This document shows, in pieces, positions 1 through 7,869 of a stretch of DNA of 64,000 nucleotides (position 1 is its first letter; each line of letters starts with the position of its first letter). The translations under genes were made by a program, and so were the position numbers. The DNA lies in contig NZ_JAJAVB010000025.1 in assembly GCF_020615385.1 (NCBI RefSeq), positions 581,296 to 645,295 on the forward strand. Direction: 5' to 3'. This DNA comes from Jiella soli (GTDB taxonomy: Bacteria > Pseudomonadota > Alphaproteobacteria > Rhizobiales > Rhizobiaceae). The notes under the pieces were generated by a model that was not told the origin of the DNA, searched no databases, and saw only the letters and a program-made list of their open reading frames with translations.

Positions 1-844
1 TCGAGACGGCCCGGTGCCAGCGGTTGAGGTTGAGATAGGCGAACAGGAAGATCGCCAGCGAGAAGGCGAGCGCCGCCTCTGTGCCGGCGCGCCAGATCGG
101 CTCCTGCCCCGGCTGGAGCGGCATCAGCTTCTGCCAGAAGTCGAAGTCGATGCAGATATAGGCGAGCACCGCCCAGGCGAGGGCGGCCGCCGCCGGGAAC
201 ATCGCCGATCCCTTGACCACGAAGAGGATGGTGAGGAACACCGCGAGCAGGCCGGCGATACCGAGCACGATGCCGCGATACAGGGTGAAGGCGTTGATCG
301 TGTCCTTGTAGGCGTTCGGCTCCCAGAGCCGAAGGTCCGGCAGCTTCGCCGAGGTGAGTTCGGCGACGAAGGTGATCACCGTGCCCGGATCCAGCGTGAC
401 CAGGAAGACGTCGGCGTCCGAGCTCGGCTGGCGCTCCAGCGCGAAGCCCTGGCTGGGCGTGATCGAGGCGATCCGCTGCGATCCGAGATCGGGCCACAGA
501 AGGCCGGAGCCGACAAGTCGGAAGTGCGGTGCGACCACCAGCCGGTCGATCTGGTCGTCGCTGTTGTTGGCAAGCGCGAAGACCGCCCAGTTGCCGGAGG
601 CGCGCGGCGACTTCGCCTCGACCTCGATCCGCCGCACGATGCCGTCGGCGCCCGGCACCGTCGCCACCTGAAAATTGTTGCCGCGATTGCGGTAGATGTC
701 CGTCGCCGGCTTCAGGTCGATCGCCGTGTCGTCGCCGGAGATGCTGACCGGCTCCAGCGCCCATGCGGGCGCGGTGAGCGCGGCCAGCCCCAGTACGCCT
801 GCCAGAAGCGACAGGAGGACAAATCGCCCGAACAAAAACCGCAT
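1..844 (-). CDS. Membrane sensor protein, N-terminal part only (7TMR-DISM-like)
   Basis: The gene runs off the left edge; about 281 N-terminal codons are visible, read leftwards from an ATG at 844. Translated from the sequence, it starts with a signal peptide ending near TAPAWA. A periplasmic region of roughly 165 residues follows (GNNFQVATVPGADGIVRR is near its start). From about residue 205 come hydrophobic helices (GIVLGIAGLLAVFLTILFV, later AFSLAIFLFAYLNLN). This order matches 7TMR-DISM membrane sensors, which usually end in a GGDEF/EAL or histidine kinase domain. That output domain lies outside the window, so the signalling output is unknown. Confidence 0.6.
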   Translation of the reverse strand, partial: MRFLFGRFVLLSLLAGVLGLAALTAPAWALEPVSISGDDTAIDLKPATDIYRNRGNNFQVATVPGADGIVRRIEVEAKSPRASGNWAVFALANNSDDQIDRLVVAPHFRLVGSGLLWPDLGSQRIASITPSQGFALERQPSSDADVFLVTLDPGTVITFVAELTSAKLPDLRLWEPNAYKDTINAFTLYRGIVLGIAGLLAVFLTILFVVKGSAMFPAAAALAWAVLAYICIDFDFWQKLMPLQPGQEPIWRAGTEAALAFSLAIFLFAYLNLNRWHRAVS

Positions 845-893
845 GCTGTCTTGCCAGCCCCACCGACCCGTGAACGTCATCCCGAAGCCGGCC

Positions 894-1520
894 TCAAGCG
901 GCCGGCGCCGCGGCGCGCGCACGCTCGGTAGCCTTGGAACACGACCATTCTTCGGCGGTGAGGGCGTAAAGACAATGATCCTCCCAGCGTCCGGCGATTT
1001 TCAGATAGCTTCGCAGAAGTCCCTCTCGGGTGAAACCGCATTTTTCCAGAAGCCTGATCGACCGCGCGTTGGACGGAAGACAGGCCGCTTCGATCCGGTG
1101 CAGGCCCTCGAGGTCGAAGACGAACATCTTGATCGTCTCGACCGCCCGGAACATCAGCCCGGCCCCGGCATATCGCTCCCCCATCCAGTAGCCGAGGGTG
1201 CAGCACTGGGCCACCCCGCGGCGGATATGGCCGACGGTTATCCCGCCATAAAGCGTCGTCCCGGCTTCGTCGAAAAGGAAGAAGGTGTAGCCGGTTCCCT
1301 CCCGGGCCTCCTGGTTGTAGCGCCTGACGCGCTGACGATAGGCCGCCCAGGAGAGTTCGTCCGTCGTCCACATCGGCTCCCAGGGTCTTAGGAATTCGCG
1401 GCTGTCGGAGCGAAGGTCATGCCAGAGCGTGTAGTCGGACCGCCGCGGCATGCGCAGGGTGACGCCGTCGCCGGCGAGCGCCGGGATCTGCGGCCGGCTG
1501 AAGTGGTCGATGACGCTCAT
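894..1520 (-). CDS. RimJ/RimL-type GNAT N-acetyltransferase
   Basis: A 208-residue GNAT enzyme expected to move an acetyl group from acetyl-CoA to an amino group, most like the RimJ ribosomal-protein/protein-N-terminus branch. Visible family features are the N-terminal strand VTLRMPRRSDY, the GYWMGERYAGAGLM segment at the acetyl-CoA pyrophosphate loop, and the late motif NARSIRLLEKCGFTREG typical of RimJ-like proteins. It starts 9 bp downstream of the M16 peptidase stop on the same strand, so it is probably the third gene of a thrC-peptidase-acetyltransferase operon. The substrate cannot be read from sequence. Confidence 0.85.
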   Translation of the reverse strand: MSVIDHFSRPQIPALAGDGVTLRMPRRSDYTLWHDLRSDSREFLRPWEPMWTTDELSWAAYRQRVRRYNQEAREGTGYTFFLFDEAGTTLYGGITVGHIRRGVAQCCTLGYWMGERYAGAGLMFRAVETIKMFVFDLEGLHRIEAACLPSNARSIRLLEKCGFTREGLLRSYLKIAGRWEDHCLYALTAEEWSCSKATERARAAAPAA

Positions 1521-1529
1521 CGTCCCGCA

Positions 1530-2840
1530 TCAGTGCCCGGCGGCCGCTTTGGTCGCGTCCACCGGCGAGCCCCGCAGCCGGTCGGCCATGGCGTCGACGT
1601 CCGGCAGTTTGTTGACCGGTCCGATCGCCGCCAGGGTCGGCCTCGAGCCCAGGAAGATCCGCCCCGCCAGATCGGCAAGCCGCGGCGCGGTGATCGCGTC
1701 GAGACGTGAGATCAGCTCTTCGTTGGAGATCGTCGAGCCGTTGAACAGCAGCTGGCGGGCCATCTGGCCGGCGCGGGAGGCGGGGCTTTCCTGCGACATC
1801 AGGAGATTGGCCCGCATCTGTGCCCGGGCTCTCGTGACCTCGGCCTCGCTGATCCCGTTCGCCGCTTCGATCAGCTCGTCGACGATGACCGGGGCGAGCT
1901 CGGCGAGTTCCTCCTCGCCGGTGGCGGCATGGACGCCGAAGATGCCGGTGTCGGAGAAGCTCCAGTGAAAGGCATAGATCGCGTAGCAAAGCCCCCGCCG
2001 CTCGCGCACCTCCTGGAACAGGCGCGAGGACATGCCGCCGCCCAGGATCAGCGACAGGACCTGGCTGGCGTAGAAGTCGCGTGCGTAATAGGGCCGGCCC
2101 TCGAAGCCGAGCACCATCTGCGCGTCCATCAGGTCGCGGGTCTGGCGGAATTCACCGCCGCGATAGGTGGCCGGCGTGCGCGGCTCGGCCTCGTCCGGCA
2201 GGACGGACGGCGCGTCGGCGCCGAACACCGAGCGGATCTGGTCGACGATCGCTTGATGCGAGACCGCGCCGGCCGCTGCGACGACCATCTTGCTCGGCGC
2301 GTAGTGGCGGGCGAGATAGCTCCTGAGATCGTCCGGCGTGAAGGACTTCACCGTCTTGCGCGTGCCCAGGATCGGCCGACCGATGATCTGGCCGCGATAA
2401 GCGGTTTCCTGGAAGTGGTCGAAGACGATGTCGTCCGGCGTGTCCTCGGCGGCGCCGATCTCCTGCAGGATGACCTGCTGCTCGCGCTCGAGTTCGGCCT
2501 CGTCGAAGCGCGAGTCGATCAGGATGTCGCTGAGGATGTCGAGCGCCAGCGGGACGTCGTCCTTGAGGACGCGCGCGTAATAGGAGGTGGACTCGACGCT
2601 GGTGGCGGCATTGAGGTCGCCGCCGACATCTTCGATCTCCTCGGCGATCTGGCGGGCCGTGCGCCGGCTCGTCCCCTTGAAGGCCATGTGCTCCAAGAGA
2701 TGGGCGATGCCGTGCTCGCGGTCCAATTCGTCGCGGGCGCCGGCCTTCACCCAGATGCCGAGCGCCGCGCTTTCCAGCGTCGGCATCGTCTCGGTCGCGA
2801 TGGTCAGCCCGTTCGACAGGCGCGTGATGTCGACGCTCAT
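1530..2840 (-). CDS. M16 family zinc peptidase (processing-peptidase-like)
   Basis: A 436-residue single-unit M16 peptidase related to the mitochondrial processing peptidase beta subunit. The inverted zinc motif HxxEH is present as HLLEH at residues 47-51, followed by MAFKGTSRR, and the N-terminal RLSNGLTIATE strand is typical of the family. The C-terminal half carries the glycine-rich loop LILGGGMSSRLFQEVRE. There is no obvious signal peptide, so a cytoplasmic location is inferred. Its ATG overlaps the thrC stop by 4 bp (ATGA), which indicates translational coupling. The natural substrate is unknown. Confidence 0.92.
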   Translation of the reverse strand: MSVDITRLSNGLTIATETMPTLESAALGIWVKAGARDELDREHGIAHLLEHMAFKGTSRRTARQIAEEIEDVGGDLNAATSVESTSYYARVLKDDVPLALDILSDILIDSRFDEAELEREQQVILQEIGAAEDTPDDIVFDHFQETAYRGQIIGRPILGTRKTVKSFTPDDLRSYLARHYAPSKMVVAAAGAVSHQAIVDQIRSVFGADAPSVLPDEAEPRTPATYRGGEFRQTRDLMDAQMVLGFEGRPYYARDFYASQVLSLILGGGMSSRLFQEVRERRGLCYAIYAFHWSFSDTGIFGVHAATGEEELAELAPVIVDELIEAANGISEAEVTRARAQMRANLLMSQESPASRAGQMARQLLFNGSTISNEELISRLDAITAPRLADLAGRIFLGSRPTLAAIGPVNKLPDVDAMADRLRGSPVDATKAAAGH

Positions 2841-4246
2841 GCCTCGGCTCCCTCTGTGACGGCGCGCGAGCGCGCGGCGATGAAGGCCTCGACGGCGTCG
2901 AGTTCGCCGGGCAGGCGATCGAACCGTTCCTGCTTCTGCATGAGGTCGGCATGGCTCGGCGGCAGCGCGGGCGAGACGTCCGCGGCGGCCTTGACCGATT
3001 CGGGGAATTTCGCCGGATGGGCCGTCGCCAGCGTGATCATGGTCTCTTCCCCGGACAGGCGTTCCGCGACATCGACGCCGACCGCGGTGTGCGGGTCGAG
3101 GAGATAGGCGGTCGAGCGAAGCGTGCGCCGGATCGTTGCGGCGGTGGCCGCTTCGTCGGTGGCGCCGGCGGAAAATTCCGCAAGGACCGTCGAAAGCACC
3201 TCGTCCGGGAGGGTGAAGCTGCCCGACTGCGACAATTGCTGCATCAGCCGCCGGACGAGATCGGCGTTCCGCCCGCTCGCCTCGAAGATCAGGCGTTCGA
3301 AATTGGACGAGACCTGGATGTCCATCGAGGGCGACATCGTCGCGTGGACGCTGCCGGTCTCGTAGCGGCCGGAGGCCAGCGTGCGCGTCAGGATGTCGTT
3401 CTGATTGGTGGCGATGATCAGTCGCTCGACGGGAAGGCCCATGCGCTTGGCGGCATAGCCGGCGAAGATGTCGCCGAAATTGCCGGTCGGCACGGTGAAG
3501 GAGATCGCACGGTCGGGGGCGCCGAGGCTCGCCGCTGCGGTGAAGTAGTAGACGATCTGGGACATGATCCGGCCCCAGTTGATCGAATTGACGCCGGAAA
3601 GCTGCGACCGCTTGCGGAATTTCTGGTCGTTGAACATCGCTTTGACCAGTGCCTGGCAGTCGTCGAACGTGCCGTCGACGGCGACGGCATGGACGTTGTC
3701 GGAGCCGGACGTGGTCATCTGGCGCTGCTGGACGGGCGAGACACGGCCGTGCGGGAAGAGAATGAAGAGGTCGGTGCGGTTCGAGCCGGAAAAGGCTGCG
3801 ATCGCCGCGCCGCCGGTGTCGCCGGAGGTCGCGCCGACGATCGTCGCGCGCTGATCTCGCTCGGAAAGGACATAGTCCATCAGCCGGGCGATCAGCTGCA
3901 TGGCGACGTCCTTGAAGGCGAGCGTCGGCCCGTGGAACAGTTCGAGCACGAAGTGCCCGGGCCCGAGCTGCACCAGCGGTGCCACCGCCGGATGCGGGAA
4001 GGTGGCATAGGCCTCGTCGATCATGCGCCTTAGCGCCGGGGCCGGAATGTCATCGCCCACGAAGGGCGACAGGATCTCGAAGGCGACCTCCGGATAGGGC
4101 CGGCCGGCGAATCCGCGGATCGTCTCCGGCGCAATCTGCGGCCAGCTCTGCGGCAGATAGAGACCTCCATCCGTCGCAAGTCCCGCCAAGAGCGCATCGG
4201 CGAAACCCAGGAGCGGAGCCTCCCCCCGCGTACTCACATACCTCAC
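2837..4246 (-). CDS. thrC: Threonine synthase
   Basis: Converts O-phospho-L-homoserine to L-threonine with pyridoxal phosphate, the last step of threonine synthesis. The 469-residue protein has the expected length for the long bacterial ThrC form. It starts MRYVSTRGEAP, has the cofactor lysine in HGPTLAFKD (K112) and the phosphate-binding stretch GATSGDTGGAA. The C-terminal TAHPAKFPE motif is also characteristic. First gene of a minus-strand operon with the M16 peptidase (4 bp overlap) and a GNAT. A lipoprotein gene points away from it starting at 4376, so the promoter lies in 4247-4375. Confidence 0.97.
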   Translation of the reverse strand: MRYVSTRGEAPLLGFADALLAGLATDGGLYLPQSWPQIAPETIRGFAGRPYPEVAFEILSPFVGDDIPAPALRRMIDEAYATFPHPAVAPLVQLGPGHFVLELFHGPTLAFKDVAMQLIARLMDYVLSERDQRATIVGATSGDTGGAAIAAFSGSNRTDLFILFPHGRVSPVQQRQMTTSGSDNVHAVAVDGTFDDCQALVKAMFNDQKFRKRSQLSGVNSINWGRIMSQIVYYFTAAASLGAPDRAISFTVPTGNFGDIFAGYAAKRMGLPVERLIIATNQNDILTRTLASGRYETGSVHATMSPSMDIQVSSNFERLIFEASGRNADLVRRLMQQLSQSGSFTLPDEVLSTVLAEFSAGATDEAATAATIRRTLRSTAYLLDPHTAVGVDVAERLSGEETMITLATAHPAKFPESVKAAADVSPALPPSHADLMQKQERFDRLPGELDAVEAFIAARSRAVTEGAEA

Positions 4247-4375
4247 GTCGTCTCCACTTCGTGTCGGATCGGCCGGATCGGCCCGGCGCTCCGTCTTGCC
4301 ATCGGGCCGTTCGGTCGCCTAACCCGTGAAGGGCTGATATAGAACGGCCCGTCACATTAAGGGAAGAACCGACCG

Positions 4376-4930
4376 ATGCATATGGCAAAGGCCCTGAGGG
4401 GGGCCCAGAGGGGGGCGGTGATCGCCGCCGCGCTTGGACTGATGTCGGCCTGCACGTCGACCAATCTCAACTCAGATCTCGCCCAGCCGAGCCAGGATCC
4501 GGCCAAGCCGGCCTATGCCGAGCAGGCCGTCGGCACGGAGGCGCCCTTCTGCCCGAACATCACCCTGCGCGAAGGAACGGCGATCCTTCAGCGCAAGGTC
4601 GGCGAGAAGCTGGACTATCAGGCTTCGATCGCCCAGGCGACCCGCGACTGCCGCATCGTGAACGGACAGTTGCATATCGTCGTCGGCGTGATCGGGCGCG
4701 TGATGCCGGGTCTCGGCGCGACGACGCGTGCGGTCGAGTTGCCGATCCGCGTCGCCGTCACCAGCGGAGAATCGGTCGTCTATTCCAATCTCGGCAAGGT
4801 CACGGTCCAGATCACCAAGGGCGGCATCGCCCAGTCGTTCAAATATGTGGACGACGGGATCACGATCGCGCAGCCGTCATCGCGTGCTGTCCACATCTTT
4901 GCCGGCTTCGACGAAGGGCCGGCGGAGTAG
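4376..4930 (+). CDS. Conserved lipoprotein of unknown function
   Basis: A 184-residue protein with a lipoprotein signal: a basic start, a hydrophobic stretch (AVIAAALGLMSA) and the lipidation Cys at about residue 26. The mature part (LREGTAILQRKVGEKLDY, RVMPGLGATTRAVELPIRVAV) looks like a compact beta-rich envelope domain. Proteins like this are found in Rhizobiales but I know no assigned function. A purine-rich GGGAAG sits about 10 bp before the ATG at 4376; an in-frame ATG at 4382 would serve as well. Monocistronic and divergent from thrC. Confidence 0.8.
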   Translation: MHMAKALRGAQRGAVIAAALGLMSACTSTNLNSDLAQPSQDPAKPAYAEQAVGTEAPFCPNITLREGTAILQRKVGEKLDYQASIAQATRDCRIVNGQLHIVVGVIGRVMPGLGATTRAVELPIRVAVTSGESVVYSNLGKVTVQITKGGIAQSFKYVDDGITIAQPSSRAVHIFAGFDEGPAE

Positions 4931-4944
4931 CCATCGCGCCTCGC

Positions 4945-4970
4945 CCGACGCGGCGTTATCGCCGCGTCGG
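4945..4970. terminator. Hairpin between convergent genes
   Basis: A perfect 11-bp stem (CCGACGCGGCG / CGCCGCGTCGG) with loop TTAT lies 14 bp after the lipoprotein stop and 28 bp before the end of the convergent glutathione S-transferase gene. There is no T tract on either side, so an intrinsic terminator is likely but not certain. Confidence 0.5.
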
Positions 4971-4998
4971 CGCCGACATGCGGGGCCGCTTGCCTGGC

Positions 4999-5661
4999 TC
5001 ACGCATAGGCATAGGGCCCGCCGCGCTTCAGCCCGCGCCGATAGGCCGGGCGGTCGTGAATGCGCTGCAGGAAATCGCGAAGCTTCGGCCGTTGCTCATA
5101 GCCAACGCGTTTGGCTGCCGTCTCGACCGGAAAGCTCATCATGATGTCGGCGACGGAGAGTTCGGGTCCGGCAAACCAGCCGCTCGCCCCGATCGAGGCC
5201 TCCCAGTGGTCGAGATGGAGCGCGATCTGCGGGCGCACCAGCATCTCGTCGACCTTCTCCATCGCGGCCTTCAGGATCGGCTTGGCGAAAAACGGCGCCC
5301 GGTCCGGGATCATGTCGAGAACGAGCATCAGGAAGAGCGGCGGCATGGCCGAGCCCTCGGCATAGTGCAGGAAGTGGCGGGCGGCCCAATAGTCGTCGCT
5401 CTCCGGCGGCGGCGTCATCCGGCCGTCCGGGTCGTGGCGTGACAGGATGTATTCGAGGATCGCGCCGGTCTCGGCGATCGTGCGGCCGTCCTCCGTGAGG
5501 ACCGGCGACTTGCCGAGCGGATGCACCTTCTTCAGCTCCGGCGGCGCCTGCAGGTTCCGGGTCCGCTCGTAGCGGATGATCTCGTAGGGGACCTCCAGCT
5601 CTTCCAGAAGCCAGAGCACGCGCTGCGAACGCGAATTGTTGAGATGGTGGATGGTGAGCAC
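4999..5661 (-). CDS. Glutathione S-transferase
   Basis: A cytosolic GST of about 220 residues. The N-terminal thioredoxin-like domain reads TIHHLNNSRSQRVLWLLEEL, has the KSPVLTEDGRTIAETGAI segment carrying the cis-Pro and the glutathione gamma-glutamyl contact, and is followed by the all-alpha domain (LSVADIMMSFP). I chose the GTG at 5661 because GAAGGA lies 10 bp before it and the product then begins right at the first GST strand. An ATG at 5700 would add 13 residues that look non-homologous. Substrate unknown. The upstream intergenic region carries the FNR-type box at 5808, which could also affect this gene. Confidence 0.88.
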   Translation of the reverse strand: MLTIHHLNNSRSQRVLWLLEELEVPYEIIRYERTRNLQAPPELKKVHPLGKSPVLTEDGRTIAETGAILEYILSRHDPDGRMTPPPESDDYWAARHFLHYAEGSAMPPLFLMLVLDMIPDRAPFFAKPILKAAMEKVDEMLVRPQIALHLDHWEASIGASGWFAGPELSVADIMMSFPVETAAKRVGYEQRPKLRDFLQRIHDRPAYRRGLKRGGPYAYA

Positions 5662-5807
5662 CGAGGGGCCGTCCTTCGTCGCCGACAGGCTTTCCAGCAA
5701 GATAGACCGGGGAGGCGGGTCCGCAATCGCGCCGGCCCCGGCCGCTGCGGCGCAAATGCAACAGTTGCGGCCTTCCCACTTCGGTCTCGGTCAGTCCGGT
5801 GCGGCAT

Positions 5808-5821
5808 TTGATCCAGATCAA
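5808..5821. promoter_or_regulatory. FNR/FixK/Anr-type operator upstream of ompW-like gene
   Basis: TTGATCCAGATCAA is an exact match to the palindromic consensus TTGAT-N4-ATCAA of oxygen-responsive Crp/Fnr regulators (FnrN/FixK/Anr in alphaproteobacteria). Its centre is about 72 bp before the ATG of the OmpW-like gene at 5887. If the site sits at -41.5, transcription would start near 5856, with TCCTAAG around 5841-5847 as a weak -10. Confidence 0.85.
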
Positions 5822-5886
5822 TCGGACCAGGCGCCGCCGATCCTAAGCCTGCCATGTCAATTCTGGCAGGATGAAGAGTACCGAAA

Positions 5887-6564
5887 ATGAACAAGCTTGG
5901 TGTTGCGTTACAGCTCGCGGCAGCGATGGGCGCCGCTCTGGTCATGACGAGCCAGGGCGTGCGCGCGGCGGACTACGAACTGGGCGGCGTCCCGGTCAAG
6001 GAGGCGCAGAGCCCCTGGCAGGTGCGGCTGCGCGGTCTCGGCGTCATCACGCGGGACTCCGACCGCGTCGACGGCGTCGCGGGATCCGACCTTTCCTATT
6101 CGGACACGGTCATTCCGGAACTGGATATCTCCTACTTCTTCACCGACAACATCGCCGCCGAGTTGATCCTCGGCACGACCTACGCGAATGTCGACGGGGA
6201 GGGATCGCTCGCCAGCCTCGGTCAGGTCGGCAAGACGTGGATCCTGCCCCCGACGCTGACGCTGCAGTACCACTTCAATGACTTCGGCGCGTTCAAGCCC
6301 TATGTCGGCGCAGGCGTCAACTACACGATCTTCTACAATCAGGATGGGCGCGCCGCCGACGATCTCGACATCGAGAACTCGTTCGGCGCGGCACTCCAGG
6401 TCGGCTTCGATTACATGATCGACGACAATTGGGGCTGGAACGTCGACGTGAAGAAGATCTTCCTGAGACCGGACTTCGACGTCACGGTGGGCGGCAACAG
6501 GCTGCACGGCAAGGCCGATCTCGATCCCTGGCTGATCGGCACGGGTATCACCTACCGCTTCTGA
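5887..6564 (+). CDS. OmpW family outer membrane protein
   Basis: A 225-residue outer-membrane beta-barrel of the OmpW type (small 8-stranded barrel, hydrophobic-compound or small-molecule permeation). It has a signal peptide ending near GVRAA and the family run SPWQVRLRGLGVITRDSD. Later come PELDISYFFTDNIAAELILG, PTLTLQYHF, FKPYVGAGVNYTIFY and WGWNVDVKKIFL, and it ends in the outer-membrane sorting residue Phe (GTGITYRF). Length matches the family. The perfect FNR/FixK box at 5808 suggests induction at low oxygen; OmpW is also FNR-controlled in enterics. It is convergent with the small gene at 6611. Confidence 0.93.
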   Translation: MNKLGVALQLAAAMGAALVMTSQGVRAADYELGGVPVKEAQSPWQVRLRGLGVITRDSDRVDGVAGSDLSYSDTVIPELDISYFFTDNIAAELILGTTYANVDGEGSLASLGQVGKTWILPPTLTLQYHFNDFGAFKPYVGAGVNYTIFYNQDGRAADDLDIENSFGAALQVGFDYMIDDNWGWNVDVKKIFLRPDFDVTVGGNRLHGKADLDPWLIGTGITYRF

Positions 6565-6610
6565 CGCAGTCCGGCCGGTCTCGCGCCCCGGGTTCCGTGC
6601 ACCCTGAGCG

Positions 6611-6832
6611 TCAGAGACCGGCCGCGCTGCGCAGCGCGGCGTTGACACGTTCCTGCCAGCCGGGACCGTCCGCCTGGAAATGCTCCAGGACGTCGCGGTC
6701 GAGCCGCAGCGAAACCATCTCCTTCGCCCCCGGAACGGCAGCCGCACGGGGCGCGGGTTCTGGGGCTTTGGGCGCGGGCTTCTTGAAGACTGCCTCCGCC
6801 GCTGCGCGGGGATCGGTGGGACGTCTGGCCAT
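6611..6832 (-). CDS. Orphan BrnA-like antitoxin/DNA-binding protein
   Basis: A 73-residue protein. The N-terminal half is Ala/Pro-rich and charged; the C-terminal half (VSLRLDRDVLEHFQADGPGW, then QERVNAALRSAAGL) is the ribbon-helix-helix region seen at the end of BrnA antitoxins. No BrnT-type toxin gene lies beside it, and both flanks are accounted for, so it is an orphan. It may act as a stand-alone regulator. Family assignment is by eye from the RLDRDVLEHF / WQERVNAALR pattern. Confidence 0.7.
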   Translation of the reverse strand: MARRPTDPRAAAEAVFKKPAPKAPEPAPRAAAVPGAKEMVSLRLDRDVLEHFQADGPGWQERVNAALRSAAGL

Positions 6833-6924
6833 GACGGGCTTCCTGCGGTGCCGAAGCGCTGGCCTGCGGGCGGGGCACCGGCCCGAACGCAGGTCTTGAA
6901 TAAGAGGCTGTCGCGGTGGCCGGA

Positions 6925-7212
6925 TCAGACCGGTCGCCAGTCCACCGTAAGGTTTTCGCGGAAGGCGAAGCGCTGGAGATGTTCGGCGACGACCTCCTGC
7001 ATCCGGGCGAGGTTTGCCTGGTCCTCGACCGCGAGCGTCATGTGGATCTCGCTCTCGGTCGCGGTCAGCGCGAGGGACTGCGCCGCGTCGAAGCGCACGA
7101 CGCCGTTCCGCGGATCGAATGTCGTCTCGAACTTGTGGCTCCAGTGCTTGCAGAGCTGCTGGAGATAGCGGCTGGCATTGTCTGTGGCGACATGGGCTTC
7201 GGCGGATGGCAT
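6925..7212 (-). CDS. DUF2218 domain protein
   Basis: A 95-residue protein of the DUF2218 family, function unknown. It starts MPSAEAHVATDNASRYLQQL, continues CKHWSHKFETTFDPRNG and ends with FRENLTVDWRP; the family is marked by this Cys-Lys-His-Trp region and a single alpha/beta domain. I placed the start at the ATG at 7212 because AAGAGGTAG precedes it by about 5 bp; an upstream in-frame start at 7284 would add 24 low-complexity residues. In other bacteria DUF2218 genes often lie beside siderophore or iron genes, but nothing here supports that. Confidence 0.85.
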   Translation of the reverse strand: MPSAEAHVATDNASRYLQQLCKHWSHKFETTFDPRNGVVRFDAAQSLALTATESEIHMTLAVEDQANLARMQEVVAEHLQRFAFRENLTVDWRPV

Positions 7213-7280
7213 CGGACTACCTCTTGCGAGCGGCGGGCGGGCGGCCGGAGCGGGTCGGCCCTGGGTTCTCTGGCTTGGCG

Positions 7281-7748
7281 TCAAGGCGCGGGACGGCCGC
7301 TGGATCCTTGTGGCGCTGCCGCTTCTTCAACCCGTCGCCGACGCCAGCCGCCGGCGCCATGCCCGGCAACGATCCAATAGACGAGAGCGAAGGAGATCGA
7401 GGCCACGATGATCGCGGTCTGGACGCTCATATGCGGCACGTTCGAGCCATAGGCAACGAACAGGATCGCGACGCCTCCGATCAGCCCGGCGGTGACGTGG
7501 AGCAGCACCGAGGGCAGCGCCAGGAACTCGGTCATCACCATGAAGACCAGCCATGGCACGATCGCGACGGCGCCGACCTGCACCGCCTGCGCCGTGAAGA
7601 CGAAGCCGGCATGCAGCAGGAAGACCGGGTCGGAGAGAGAGGCCGGCGTGAATGCGATGAACGGCCATAGCAGCGCGAAGGCCGCCGTCAGGCAGGCGGC
7701 GATGTAGCCGATCGGGATGACGAAGAGAAAACGCAGGACTGTCCCCAT
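7281..7748 (-). CDS. Small integral membrane protein of unknown function
   Basis: A 155-residue protein with four predicted membrane spans: FLFVIPIGYIAACLTAAFAL, then AQAVQVGAVAIVPWLVFMVM, VTAGLIGGVAILFV and AIIVASISFALVYWIVAG. A basic C-terminal tail (WRRRRVEEA) points to a cytoplasmic C-terminus. I do not recognise a named family; proteins of this type are common in Rhizobiales. It lies 68 bp upstream of the DUF2218 gene on the same strand and may share its transcript. Confidence 0.72.
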   Translation of the reverse strand: MGTVLRFLFVIPIGYIAACLTAAFALLWPFIAFTPASLSDPVFLLHAGFVFTAQAVQVGAVAIVPWLVFMVMTEFLALPSVLLHVTAGLIGGVAILFVAYGSNVPHMSVQTAIIVASISFALVYWIVAGHGAGGWRRRRVEEAAAPQGSSGRPAP

Positions 7749-7869
7749 CGCGGATCTTCACTCTGTTGCCGATCGACGAGCCCGGGACGCGCCCAGCGCG
7801 ACTGCCGATGCCGGGTGTAACCTTTCCGGTGCCGGCTGCGAATACCCCGCCGAACCGGAGGATTCGCCG

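Noticed and set aside
6572-6624. CGGCCGGTCTC / GAGACCGGCCG inverted repeat after the OmpW-type gene
   Set aside because: The arms match over 11 bp but the loop is 31 nt and there is no T tract, so I did not call a terminator.
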